The notes under the pieces are model-generated. The model had not been told where the DNA came from. It did not search any database and saw only the letters and a list, made by a program, of their open reading frames with translations. A program made the position numbers and the translations under genes. 64,000 nucleotides of DNA from Streptomyces agglomeratus (GTDB taxonomy: Bacteria > Actinomycetota > Actinomycetes > Streptomycetales > Streptomycetaceae): contig NZ_MEHJ01000001.1 in assembly GCF_001746415.1 (NCBI RefSeq), positions 8,128,501 to 8,192,500 on the forward strand. Reading direction: 5' to 3'. How positions within the stretch are numbered: position 1 is the stretch's first letter; each line of letters starts with the position of its first letter. Positions 42,785 through 52,176 of this stretch are shown here, piece by piece.

Positions 42785-43648
42785 ATGGCTGCGACGGACG
42801 ACAGATCGGTCGCCCTGTGCCGCATCCTGCTCAGGCTGCAGCTCCGCAGGATGCGAGATGCCCGGGGACTGACGGCATCGTCGGTGGCCAAGCAGTTTGG
42901 TTGGTCGACGGCACGGATGACGAGGTTGGAGACCAAGGACACCGCAGTCGAGATCGGCGATGTCCGCCTCCTCTGCGACCTCTACGAGGCTCCTCGCGAG
43001 TTGCGCGAGGAGCTGGAGAACTACGCCAAGATCACGAAGACCCGCAAGGACTGGTGGGATCTCAAGCCGTTCAAAGGCACCATCCCCGCGTGGTTCCAGG
43101 CGTACCTTGGGCTCGAAGCAGCAGCCACGACCCTGGACATCTATCAGTCGGAGTTCATCCCCGGCCTCGCCCAAGATCCCGAGTACGCGCGGGAGATCCT
43201 GAGCCTTTCGGACGCCGACGAGAAGACGCAGGAAGTCCAAGCCGAGGTCAGACTCAAGCGCCAAAGCATCCTCGACCGGCCGCAGCCGCCCACCGTCACG
43301 ATCGTCCTGAACGAGGCGGTAATCCGCCGGCCGATTGGCCCCGGTGGGGTCATGCGTCGGCAGCTCGAACGGCTACTCAAGCTCGCCGCCGCGCCCCATG
43401 TGAACGTGCATGTACTCCCGTTCTCCGCCGGCGCGCACCCTGCGATGCACGGCCCCTTCACCCTCCTCGACTTCGCAGACGAAACCGTGGGTGATCTCGC
43501 CTACTTGGAAAACCTCGTGGACGGCGGCGTTCTGTCGGATGAGTCAGTCGTCACTCCGTTTAGCGACGCGTTCAGCAAGCTCAGGGAGCTCGCCGCGTCC
43601 ACCGAAGCGTCCGAGCGGATGATCAAATCCGCCATATCGGCCTTGTAG
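42785..43648 (+). CDS. XRE-family regulator with DUF5753 (Scr1-like)
   Basis: 287 residues. HTH LRRMRDARGLTASSVAKQFG, WSTARMTRLETKDTAVEIGD. DUF5753 from about residue 100: AYLGLEAAATTLDIYQSEFI, PGLAQDPEYAREIL, VLNEAVIRRPIGPGGVMRRQ. Followed by a DUF397 gene, the classic Scr1/WhiJ-type pair known to affect development and antibiotic production. The start has GAGGGAG upstream. Confidence 0.92.
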   Translation: MAATDDRSVALCRILLRLQLRRMRDARGLTASSVAKQFGWSTARMTRLETKDTAVEIGDVRLLCDLYEAPRELREELENYAKITKTRKDWWDLKPFKGTIPAWFQAYLGLEAAATTLDIYQSEFIPGLAQDPEYAREILSLSDADEKTQEVQAEVRLKRQSILDRPQPPTVTIVLNEAVIRRPIGPGGVMRRQLERLLKLAAAPHVNVHVLPFSAGAHPAMHGPFTLLDFADETVGDLAYLENLVDGGVLSDESVVTPFSDAFSKLRELAASTEASERMIKSAISAL

Positions 43649-43808
43649 CCGAATGGCGACGTGGAACTGAGCGCCGGACATGGCTGAAGGCCACCTCAGG
43701 AGCGGCCTCGGCTATGGCCCTCAGAAGTCCTAGGGGAGACTCTGACAGTTAGACCTCCAGGTCGCATGCCTGGAAGCCGTCGCACCGGCGGATCTAGAGA
43801 AGAACCGG

Positions 43809-44033
43809 ATGGGAGAGTCCCCCTTGGAAGAGCAGCTCAAGTGGCGGAAGAGCAGTTACAGCGGTCAGAACGGAGGGGACTGCGTCGAGTGCGCCGTCCC
43901 CGCGTCTCAAGCCAAGGTGTACGTCCGTGACTCGAAGAACGCTCAGGGCCCGTGTCTCGGCTTCGAGCCACAGGCATGGAGTCAGTTCGTAGAGGCTGCA
44001 GTGGCTGATTCCTTCGGCCCTGTTGCTGTGTAA
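43809..44033 (+). CDS. DUF397 protein (partner of the XRE regulator)
   Basis: 74 residues. LKWRKSSYSGQNGGDCVECA and VYVRDSKNAQGPCLGF are the DUF397 hallmarks. BldB/WhiJ-associated small proteins of this kind antagonise their XRE partner. The ATG at 43809 or the in-frame start 5 codons later may be used. Confidence 0.93.
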   Translation: MGESPLEEQLKWRKSSYSGQNGGDCVECAVPASQAKVYVRDSKNAQGPCLGFEPQAWSQFVEAAVADSFGPVAV

Positions 44034-44063
44034 CCACCCCGCAGGCCGGGCAGCAACGCGACA

Positions 44064-44096
44064 GCGTCCCTCCTCAACCCAGATGAGGAGGGACGC
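44064..44096 (+). terminator. Intrinsic-type terminator
   Basis: GCGTCCCTCCTCA (44064-44076) pairs perfectly with TGAGGAGGGACGC (44084-44096) across a 7-nt loop, followed by TTTG. It lies 30 nt after the DUF397 stop. Confidence 0.85.
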
Positions 44097-44099
44097 TTT

Positions 44100-44436
44100 G
44101 TCGTTCCACCTTCTACCCCTTTTGGCCTCTGTGGCAACAGGCCGGCCCACTTGCCTCGACGACTGGTCCAATGGCGAAGGTGGCGACGGCTGCAGGCGGC
44201 GTGAACCCATCCCGGGCCGCCGGTCCAACGCTGCTGCAAGGACTGGGCCGTCCTAGGACGCGGTGTTCGATGGCAAGAACGTCCGCGTCCCCCAAGTACG
44301 TGTTCCTGATCCGTGGTGCTTCGAGTGATGTCGATGCGAGCCTCACGCTTGCGTGCGGTGATCCCGAAGGCTTGGCAGCCCTCCACGTCGGGGGCACCAT
44401 AGTCGGTCCGGTGATTCGGAGGAAGCGGCCTGGGCC
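44100..44436. other. 340-bp stretch of unclear content
   Basis: Open frames exist on both strands (for instance a minus frame with GDADVLAIEHRVLGRPSPC), but none has a ribosome-binding site, a recognisable domain or clean codon bias. Possibly an eroded gene. Confidence 0.4.
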
Positions 44437-45066
44437 TCAGACGTGGAGCTCCTGCGGGAAGCCTGTCCAACGGAGCTCGGCGGGGAGGTGACCGGTGTCA
44501 TTGAAGAGGAGAACCGACGGGGGGCGGTCGGGTGCGTAGCGGATGACGGTCAGGGCCGCGTTGGCGTGGTTGATGCCCAGCCACCTCCACTTCGGCGCGT
44601 CGAGGGCGGCTCGGACGAGCCAACCGACGAGGAAGTTATGGGTGATGACAAGTTCGTGGCACGGCTTGTCGCCAAGGACGGGTCCAGTGAAGTCCGCGAG
44701 CGCCGCCGCCGCGAGCGCGGGTCCCTGGTCGCGTTCCTCAGCAGTGAACTGGTCCAGGAACTTGAGCCAGGCGTCGGCTGCCTCGGGCGGCAGTTCCTCG
44801 CGTGTCGGCAAGTAGGGGATGTAGTCGCCGGCCGCGTCGGAGCGCCGCAGGGGGACGCCGTCGAGCCGTTCGCCAACCAGCCGGGCGGTCTGTTCCGCGC
44901 GGGCGAATGGCCCGTGATGGATCGCCGTCAGCGGGACCCCACGGAGCCGCTCCCCGAGGAGGGTGGCCTGGTGGCGGCCCGCGTCGGTCAGCTGGCTCTC
45001 GTCCGACGACGCCTCGCCGTGCCGGGTGAGATAGAGGTAGCGGGCGGCGGTACTGATCATGGGCAT
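44437..45066 (-). CDS. Histidine phosphatase family protein
   Basis: 209 residues. YLYLTRHGEASSDESQLTDA contains the RHG catalytic motif; IHHGPFARAEQTARLVGERL and ELVITHNFLVGWLVRAALD give the conserved Arg and second His. A phosphoglycerate-mutase-like phosphatase of unknown substrate; no membrane segment. Confidence 0.92.
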   Translation of the reverse strand: MPMISTAARYLYLTRHGEASSDESQLTDAGRHQATLLGERLRGVPLTAIHHGPFARAEQTARLVGERLDGVPLRRSDAAGDYIPYLPTREELPPEAADAWLKFLDQFTAEERDQGPALAAAALADFTGPVLGDKPCHELVITHNFLVGWLVRAALDAPKWRWLGINHANAALTVIRYAPDRPPSVLLFNDTGHLPAELRWTGFPQELHV

Positions 45067-45599
45067 GCCCTCCAGTGGGGTCGTCCTGTTCGCTCTTGGA
45101 GGGACGCCGACCCCACGCAGGCCGGTTTCATGAAGGGGCTGTCTTCAGGCGGATCGACGCGGCGCGATTCCCGGCTCTCGCCGGCCCAACCGGCGTCCTC
45201 GGACACCACGCCAGCGTAGGACGCCAGGCTACTCAGAACCGCGGCTTAGAAGCAGGCACTCAGTGTTCAGCTCAGCCAATCTCCTGCCGATGTGACGCGC
45301 GATGACCACAGCGGCAGCGTCGGCTATGGGAGCAGCCCACGGTGATCGCGAGCTGCTGCACCTCTGTGTCACCATCAGCATGTGCGCACTCCTAGCGCCG
45401 TGACCAACTGGTGCCCAGCGGCGTTAATCCTGTGACGCGTGCTAGATCCGTCCCCCACGGGTACGCGCCCATGGGGCCCTGACACTGTGCCCGGCTCAGG
45501 GCCCCTCCTCCCATCAATACCCCTGCGGTTGGTTCTGCCACTCGCCCGGTACTGCCCTCTGGCCCCTGAGACGCCGCCCAACGACGCGACTTCACCGCA
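45067..45599. other. 530-bp intergenic region with a GC-rich inverted repeat
   Basis: No gene supported. GGGGCCCTGA (45473-45482) and TCAGGGCCCC (45496-45505) form a 10-bp stem with a 13-nt loop about 95 bp before the next gene, possibly regulatory. Confidence 0.5.
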
Positions 45600-46838
45600 G
45601 TGTTCGCCACGGCACGCAAGAGCGGGATCAGCTACTACCGGATCGCAGAGGCCTGCGGCATGAAGCCCGAGCGGGTCTCCAAGATCGCCCGCGGTGAGGC
45701 GGCCGTGTCAACGCTCACCACGATCGAGCGCATCGCGGACGGACTTCGCATTCCCGGTGCCCTTCTCGGGCTTGCTGCGCGACCCTGGGAGCACAGCTCT
45801 CCGACACCCCACCCGGAGTCCCACGATGGAAACGACCCGATGAACCGCCGCCAGGTGCTGCGCGGCGCACTCGCCGCCGGCCTCACCACACCGGCACTCA
45901 CCGCCCTGACCGACACACGCCAGTCGCTCGACCTCGCCCTCGCCACCGACACCGCCCCGGCCGACCTGTCCGACCTGGAGGCAGCCGCCGAGACGTACGG
46001 CTACGGCTACCACGGCCAGCCACCCACCCGCGTCCTCGCCGACCTCGTGACCGACTTCGCCGACCTCCACCCCATGCTGGCCGCCCCCCAGCCGGTCGCC
46101 ACACGCGTGCGGGTGTGCCGCACCGCCGGACAGATGGCAGGCATGGCAGCGATCGTGCTCCACGACCTCGGCGCGCGGAAGGAGGCCCGCGGCTGGTTCG
46201 TCACCGCCTGTCGGGCGGCCAAGGAGTCCGGCGACCGCCAGCTGCATGCCTGGGTACTGGCCCGCGAAGCAATGCTCGACCTCAACTACGGCGCCCCCCA
46301 AACGGCGGCCGGGCGGGCCGAGCAGGCCCGGCAGACCGCAGGCAACCGGCCCACCGCCGCGGCGACCCTGGCCGCAGCCGTCGCCGCACGCGCCTACGCC
46401 CTGTCCCACCAGCCCGAGGAAGCCCGCCAAGCAGTCGCGGACGCCGACGCGCTCATGGAGCGGCTCGATGCCGCCGCACGGGCCGACACCTGGCTCACCC
46501 ACGGCGAGCAGAAACACCACGTCCACCTCTCCCACGCCTTCACCGCGCTCGGCGACACCCGGCGCGCCCGCGAAAGCCAGCAACGGGCCCTGGAACTGTC
46601 CGCTCCCACCAGCACCATGACCCGCACTTTGCTGACCATCGACGCGGCCGCATGCGACCACCACGACGGCGACCCCGAACAGGCATGCCGGCGCACGGTC
46701 ACCGTGCTGAACGGGCTCCCCGCCCCCTACCGCACCGGGCTCGTTCACCGCCGGGCCACAGACCTGTACCGCTCAATCCCCTCCCGGCACCACCGCGAAC
46801 TCGCCGTACGCGAACTCCACGACGCTCTGACCACATAG
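45600..46838 (+). CDS. HTH/TPR regulator, start possibly lost
   Basis: 412 residues from GTG 45600. HTH ISYYRIAEACGMKPERVSKI followed by helical repeats (AGMAAIVLHDLGARKEARGW, AFTALGDTRRARESQQRALE). Upstream in frame, RRDFTAV matches the conserved lead-in of this family but a TGA lies 30 nt before the GTG, so the native N-terminus may be missing. The HTH itself is complete. Confidence 0.78.
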   Translation: MFATARKSGISYYRIAEACGMKPERVSKIARGEAAVSTLTTIERIADGLRIPGALLGLAARPWEHSSPTPHPESHDGNDPMNRRQVLRGALAAGLTTPALTALTDTRQSLDLALATDTAPADLSDLEAAAETYGYGYHGQPPTRVLADLVTDFADLHPMLAAPQPVATRVRVCRTAGQMAGMAAIVLHDLGARKEARGWFVTACRAAKESGDRQLHAWVLAREAMLDLNYGAPQTAAGRAEQARQTAGNRPTAAATLAAAVAARAYALSHQPEEARQAVADADALMERLDAAARADTWLTHGEQKHHVHLSHAFTALGDTRRARESQQRALELSAPTSTMTRTLLTIDAAACDHHDGDPEQACRRTVTVLNGLPAPYRTGLVHRRATDLYRSIPSRHHRELAVRELHDALTT

Positions 46839-46858
46839 GAAGCCGGGCGCTACAGACT

Positions 46859-47569
46859 TTAGCTTCCTGAGCTGCCGCACTCCTCGACTGGCTTGACGTT
46901 CGGTTCGCCCTCGTATGCGATGGCCCTCCACCTGGGAGTCTCCTTGATGGAGTCGCTCCGCTCGTTCAGTCGGTGCAGGCTGCCGTCGGTTCGCCGTTCC
47001 CATATGGCGCCGCCGTGGTCGGTGAAGCTCACGCGCTTGGGGGTGAGGCGCGTTTCTTCGGGCTCTTCGCCCCATCTTTTGGGGTCGCCCCACACGCTCA
47101 TCTTGTTCCGTTCGAAGATCGTGACCGAACAGGGCTGCAGTGCAAGCCGTAGGACTCTCCATCCCCTTGTGGTGGTCGTGCCGTCTCTCCAGTCCAGGTT
47201 GACCTCCGCCTGGAGGATGACGTTGGTCACGGGATCGGGCGATCTGTTCATCAGGTACAGCCGTTCGCCGGTCAGCTCACCTTCCTTCCAAAACGAGACG
47301 CGCGATGCCTGCTCACGCACTCTCCGGTCGGCATCCTCCTGCGACTGCTCCAACTGATCCTTCGCGACCATCGCCCCGAAGTACGTCGCTACTCCGGTCA
47401 GCACGACACTTCCGATGCCGAAGACGATCGCGGCGATCGTCCCGGCTCTCACCCAGTCGACGCGGTTCCACCACCGCCTTGCCGGCGCCTGACGGGCTCG
47501 CACCCGGCCCGGCCTGCCCCGTTGTCTTGCCAGCCGCGCCCGGACCTGACGCCCCGTCCTGTTCTGCAC
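46859..47569 (-). CDS. Single-pass membrane protein of unknown function
   Basis: 236 residues from GTG 47569. An Arg-rich N-terminus (RARLARQRGRPGRVRARQAP) precedes one membrane helix (AGTIAAIVFGIGSVVLTGVA), a short coiled stretch (KDQLEQSQEDADRRVREQAS) and a beta-rich extramembrane domain. It converges with the TPR regulator (20 bp between stops). Confidence 0.7.
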   Translation of the reverse strand: MQNRTGRQVRARLARQRGRPGRVRARQAPARRWWNRVDWVRAGTIAAIVFGIGSVVLTGVATYFGAMVAKDQLEQSQEDADRRVREQASRVSFWKEGELTGERLYLMNRSPDPVTNVILQAEVNLDWRDGTTTTRGWRVLRLALQPCSVTIFERNKMSVWGDPKRWGEEPEETRLTPKRVSFTDHGGAIWERRTDGSLHRLNERSDSIKETPRWRAIAYEGEPNVKPVEECGSSGS

Positions 47570-48260
47570 GTCGCCCCCCCTTCCACTCGTTGCAGAAGGG
47601 GACGCAGCAGCCGCAGTGATGGCTCCGTGGAACTCGACAATTCCAGCCTGTCGGTTGGCGGCCAAGTGGTCGAGCGTGCTCGTGCGCCTGCTCGACGGCT
47701 GGTGTTCGCACTGCCTGCTGTGACGGGGTACCGCCCGCACGCTCGCGCAGTGGCTTCCCAGGCAGGGGTGACACACCCTTCTTCCCAGTGCGCTGCGCGC
47801 CACTCCTTCGTCTCGCCGTGCTCCAACAGCTGGCGGCTGTTCGGCGGTGGTGTCAGCAGACCCCTACCTGTTCCACCGCTGGACCGCCCAGTCGACGACA
47901 TCGGTAACCGGCGCTCCGTGGCTTGACCGTCGGTGCCGCATCCGGCGCCGTTGCAGCTGCCAGACGGCAGGCAGACGTTCCTCACCACCCGTCGCCTAGG
48001 ACTCCGCATTCGGCTACATAGGATCGGTGCGTGACTACGGGGAGAGACAAGTGCTGGATGCCAACGGACTATTGGCAGTTTCAGGGATCGATGCCTGACG
48101 ACACACGAACGGAACTCGACGGGCCTTCGCGACAAGGACTCCATCCGCTGCGGGCCCGGCCGCACGCTGATCCTCCTGCATTCACCGTCCCACATCGCCC
48201 GCAGCACGGTCCTGCACCAGTACGGGCGTGTCCCCCTTCGAGTCTCGGCCGGAAAACCTG
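47570..48260. other. 690-bp stretch without a supported gene
   Basis: Frames are shadow-like and lack start signals. The last 200 bp probably carry the promoter of the DUF1266 gene. Confidence 0.5.
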
Positions 48261-49451
48261 ATGAACACGAACCAGCCCCATCCCCCACACATCCCGCACG
48301 GGCATGGGTACCCCGCCTCTTGGGCGGCACCATCCGAGACTGAGCGCCTGCTGCACGAAGCGGGGATGCGCGGCGACGTGGCCGGGCAGCTGCGGGTGCT
48401 GGCCGGCGCCGAGCTCTACATCGGCGCGCCGAAGGCCGAGGTCGACGCCGCTCCCGACAGGGTCACCTGGCGCTCGCACTGGAACCCGGCCGGGTGGAGC
48501 TGCAAGCCGGTCCTCACTCGCGGAATGCTGCCGCCGTGGCATCCCGAATGGGTGTTCCACGGCGTCTCTCTCCAGTGGATATCCAAGTTCGACTGGGACC
48601 CAAATGAGCTGCTGGCGGTCAACGGCGGCACTCCGGCACAGGTCCTCCTCGCCGCCACGCCCCAGGACCGCAAGGCATGGCGCCGGTACTGCGTCCCGAG
48701 CGATCAGCCGGACGGGGCCCGCCTGATCGGGCTTCGGCATGGCGCGCTCCAAGGGCCGCTCGCCTACGGCCTCGCCTGCGGCGTGCACCTGGCGATCGTG
48801 AACGATGTGCCGTGGAACGAGGTCGGCACCGTCTACCACGAGTACTCCAACGAGCTCAGCTTTCTGCGCAAGATCTGGGGCATCACCGAACGCTCCGAGT
48901 GGCAAGCCCAGTTGGGCTACCTTCTGGACGCGCGCAACAGCCCGCCGGAGCCCGACTTCGCCCTGCGGGTACGTGAAGAGCTGCGGGCCGGTCTCGGTGA
49001 GATGCCGACGGCTGATCTGTGGCGCGAGACAGCCGCGGGACACGCCCAAGACCTGGGAGCGGGGCAGGCCAAGGTCAAGGACATCGAGGACCTGGTGCGA
49101 CGCATCATCCGCTACGAGGCCCGGTTCCGCGCCGACGGGCTGCTCCCGCCGGACGGCAGGGTCACCACCACAGTCGCCTACGACTACGGGCGCGCCGTGA
49201 ACCTGGCCCGCTGGGGCCTGTCAGCCCGGTTCTGCAACCCGCACGAGGCCGAACAAGCGATCGTGCACGCCGGAGCACTGAGCAAGTCGGCCTACCACTC
49301 ATGGCAAGACTTCTCCGCCGCCTACGCACTCGGCAGAGTGCTGCGCTTCGACGACGAAAAGTACGGGAAATGGTACGAACAGAACCTCATTGCCCACCGT
49401 CTCCTGACAGAGAATGAGGGCAGCCCATGGCGGAACATACCCTGGCGCTGA
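48261..49451 (+). CDS. DUF1266-domain protein
   Basis: 396 residues from ATG 48261. The C-terminal ~200 residues carry the DUF1266 pattern: FLRKIWGITERSEWQAQLGY, RIIRYEARFRADGLLPPDGR, AYDYGRAVNLARWGLSARFC, FDDEKYGKWY and LLTENEGSPWRNIPW. The N-terminal ~180 residues look like a separate SseB-like domain. DUF1266 is linked to type VI/contact-dependent effectors in some Gram-negatives, but its role in Streptomyces is unknown. Confidence 0.85.
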   Translation: MNTNQPHPPHIPHGHGYPASWAAPSETERLLHEAGMRGDVAGQLRVLAGAELYIGAPKAEVDAAPDRVTWRSHWNPAGWSCKPVLTRGMLPPWHPEWVFHGVSLQWISKFDWDPNELLAVNGGTPAQVLLAATPQDRKAWRRYCVPSDQPDGARLIGLRHGALQGPLAYGLACGVHLAIVNDVPWNEVGTVYHEYSNELSFLRKIWGITERSEWQAQLGYLLDARNSPPEPDFALRVREELRAGLGEMPTADLWRETAAGHAQDLGAGQAKVKDIEDLVRRIIRYEARFRADGLLPPDGRVTTTVAYDYGRAVNLARWGLSARFCNPHEAEQAIVHAGALSKSAYHSWQDFSAAYALGRVLRFDDEKYGKWYEQNLIAHRLLTENEGSPWRNIPWR

Positions 49452-49688
49452 ACAGGCGCGGGCCAAGGACGAGTAAGCTCCGGCCCACGCTGAGGGCCAC
49501 GCCCGACGGAGTGGCTCGAGTACGTGCCAGCACCTACGGTGCCGCTTCGACGCGCCCAGGACGGGAGTGGCCGCTCGCTCCACATCGGCGACTTCGCCCA
49601 GCAGAACGGATAGCTGAAGGCAGTCAGCACGGTCAGCAGAGCGCAGGGCGAGGGCCGCACCATCCATCTCTCGGACTACCGTGGTCAC

Positions 49689-50096
49689 GTGGACTCCGAA
49701 GCCAGAACCTTCCCTCCCCACCCCATCCGGGGTGTCCGAGCGGTATATGCCCGTCAGAGCAGCTGCCCCTCCGATTTTGCGGAGGTCACCGTGGACTTCG
49801 AGCCATGGGAGGAGGGAATCGTGCTCGAGGTGGCAGCCCACTTCACTGCTCACGGATCCATGAGCCAAACAGAGCTGGCCACGTACCAAACGGCCCTCAG
49901 CACGGGCATCCGCGAAGAACTGGCTGAGCTGGGCGCCGGAACCACTGCGGCGGTAGCGGTTGTGCTGCGCAACATGCGTGTCCACGAAGTGGACTCCCAC
50001 CCAAGAGCCTTCCGAGCGGCCGGACGTGTTGCAGTACGCAATGCTCTCGCCTTGGCCTACGGACCGCCGCCGAGGCCCAAACGTCGCCGCGACTGA
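49689..50096 (+). CDS. Stand-alone EF-G domain IV-like protein
   Basis: 135 residues from GTG 49689. DFAEVTVDFEPWEEGIVLEV, YQTALSTGIREELAELGAGT and LRNMRVHEVDSHPRAFRAAG, followed by RVAVRNALA, follow domain IV of EF-G/Tet(M): the L..G..G helix, then a V.DG.YH.VDSSE.AF-like strand-loop-helix. There is no GTPase domain. It might mimic the tRNA-like tip of EF-G on the ribosome. The family assignment is by eye. Confidence 0.55.
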   Translation: MDSEARTFPPHPIRGVRAVYARQSSCPSDFAEVTVDFEPWEEGIVLEVAAHFTAHGSMSQTELATYQTALSTGIREELAELGAGTTAAVAVVLRNMRVHEVDSHPRAFRAAGRVAVRNALALAYGPPPRPKRRRD

Positions 50097-50277
50097 CGAC
50101 GCAGGGTTCCGAACTGCCCGATCAGCCAGGAGCCGCCGGCCCGTGACGGGACCCGCCCTGGCCGACATCGCAGAACGGAAGCCCGCGCAACGTACCGATC
50201 GCCTTCACCTGGAACGGTCGCACATCGTGCGGCCAGTGCGACAAGCCGCGCCGCAGCGCCGAAGCACTGGGGCGGCG

Positions 50278-52131
50278 TCAGCGGTTGTGCCAGGTGTCGA
50301 ACACCTGCTGGACGTCAGCTTCGACGACGTCTCGGAGATCTTCATCGTCGATTGGTGCTTCCAAACTCAGGGCAGCCGCCACGCTGCGGTAGTCCTTGCG
50401 GACCTCCAGGTCGCCCGCGGCAAGCAATGAACACAGCAGCGGCTCGTTGGGGGGGGTCGCCTGGTCAACCAGGATCAACACCTGCACACGGTCGGCGTTG
50501 CCCATTGGCGGCAAGGCTGAGCCGAGCTGGTGACCTAGGCGAGCCCAACTGGTCGTGGTCTGCTCGCGGGCGGCCTTCTTCAGCGCTCCACGCACGGCTG
50601 CTGCCGCCGACGCATGGACGTCGGGGGAGAGCCGAGGTTGCCCGAGTCGGTCACTCGCTTCTGGCACCGAGGAGCTCACAGGCGCGCAAGGCGCCGGCTT
50701 CGCAGTGTCGTCAGCGTCCTGTTGTCGCTGTTGGGCGGCGAGCTTACTGATCCACCTCTCCACATCACCCCGCTCCCGTACGGAGAGCCATTCGCCGGCG
50801 GTCTCGGTGACTCGGGCCAGATCCCTGATGAGCCGCTGCTCCTTTGCGGCGGGCAGACACTTGGCGTCAAGACGGCCGAGCAAGCTCCTGGCCTCCGCGA
50901 GCGCGATGCGTCGAGCACGCCGTTCCTCCCGCGGCGTGCTCGTCCCCGGAGCCGGCTTCGTCCGGGACTGGATGGGACGGGCTGGCTGGGGCCGACGAGG
51001 CGGCTTGAGTCCTCTGACTGCGGCCACGATGCCCGCCTCCGCCTTGCTCGGCGGATCATCGTGTGCGAGGACGGCGTTGACCTGGCCCATCAGGGATCGC
51101 GCCACCAACGCGTCGTTGTTTCGCTCGGCTTCCTCGAGGCGGTTGAAGAGCACCCGGCGAAGACGGTCCTGGGTGCTGAGCCACTCGCTGGCCTTCTCGA
51201 CAGCCGCCTGCAGATGGTGGAGAGCCACGCCCTCGCACCGGGACATCTCGCCCTCGGCATCTGCGCACAGCCGGCGGGCGACGGCGGTCTCATGCTCGCG
51301 GACAGCGGTGTTGATTCGGCGGACCAGCGTACCGATCTGCACCGGCTCACGGGCTTCCGTGACGACCGGTGAGAGACGGGGCGTCCCCTCCTGAGAGGCA
51401 GGCGAAGGGGAGGAATCCGGCGCCGGAGCTGATGCTGGGACGCGCTTGGCGGTGCTCCAGATCCGCGCGACAACAGGCGTCCGCAGCATTCCACCAGTGA
51501 TTTCGCAGTCTGAGGGGTGGAAGCCCCAGGTGGTCCCCTCGTGTGGGACCTCCGTGCCAAAACGCAGGACACGGTTGTGCCCGTCGCTCTCGAGCTTGAC
51601 GCGGTTGACATAGCCCCGGCGTGCCAGCCGGACGGGGTCGATACGAACACCCGGCCCCAGAATGAGTTCTCCACCACCCTCGGCATCCCAGTCGGGCGGT
51701 ACAGATGGATTCATGTGAATGCGCAGGGTGTGGCCGTCCAACTCGATCTCCACTACGGAGCCGACAGGCACGTCGTCTCGCACAATGAAGTGGTATCGCG
51801 GCGTGTGCCCCTGACGACGCAACCACGCATGGGTGGCCGCCTTGACGTACAGATGGTCGGCACTGCTGACCCCGCGGGCCCGACGCCCGCATTCGGGCAA
51901 CAGCCCATCAGGATCCGGGAAGTGAGCGAAGTGGCTCACGCGGCTGCTACACCGCTTCGTCGTCAGTTGCCCACCGCATCCACCCAGCAGGACACCACAC
52001 CAGAACGACTCACCGTGGTACTCCTCACGGAAGAAGTCGAGATCGACCGGATCGGTCGGACAGAGCAACGGCTCGTCAGACTCCGGCCCACCTTGCACCG
52101 CTGTTTGGATCTGCCGGTTGTCAAAGCCCAT
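50278..52131 (-). CDS. CoiA-like competence-family protein with long helical region
   Basis: 617 residues from ATG 52131. The N-terminal CoiA-like part has a Cys-rich GGCGGQLTTKRCSSRVSHFA followed by HFP and the helix HLYVKAATHAWLRRQGH. The remaining ~400 residues are alternating helices (EARSLLGRLDAKCLPAAKEQ, SVRERGDVERWISKLAAQQR) resembling the repeat arms of Streptomyces CoiA-family proteins. DNA-related function is likely but unproven. An IS630 element inserted 46 bp upstream may have removed its promoter. Confidence 0.75.
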   Translation of the reverse strand: MGFDNRQIQTAVQGGPESDEPLLCPTDPVDLDFFREEYHGESFWCGVLLGGCGGQLTTKRCSSRVSHFAHFPDPDGLLPECGRRARGVSSADHLYVKAATHAWLRRQGHTPRYHFIVRDDVPVGSVVEIELDGHTLRIHMNPSVPPDWDAEGGGELILGPGVRIDPVRLARRGYVNRVKLESDGHNRVLRFGTEVPHEGTTWGFHPSDCEITGGMLRTPVVARIWSTAKRVPASAPAPDSSPSPASQEGTPRLSPVVTEAREPVQIGTLVRRINTAVREHETAVARRLCADAEGEMSRCEGVALHHLQAAVEKASEWLSTQDRLRRVLFNRLEEAERNNDALVARSLMGQVNAVLAHDDPPSKAEAGIVAAVRGLKPPRRPQPARPIQSRTKPAPGTSTPREERRARRIALAEARSLLGRLDAKCLPAAKEQRLIRDLARVTETAGEWLSVRERGDVERWISKLAAQQRQQDADDTAKPAPCAPVSSSVPEASDRLGQPRLSPDVHASAAAAVRGALKKAAREQTTTSWARLGHQLGSALPPMGNADRVQVLILVDQATPPNEPLLCSLLAAGDLEVRKDYRSVAAALSLEAPIDDEDLRDVVEADVQQVFDTWHNR

Positions 52132-52176
52132 CGCCAGCCCCTTCGCCAGCAATCCTCGCAACTGCCTCCATGCCTA

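Noticed and set aside
44113..44400. Minus-strand ORF after the DUF397 terminator
   Set aside because: Some coding-like words but no start signal, domain or consistent frame.
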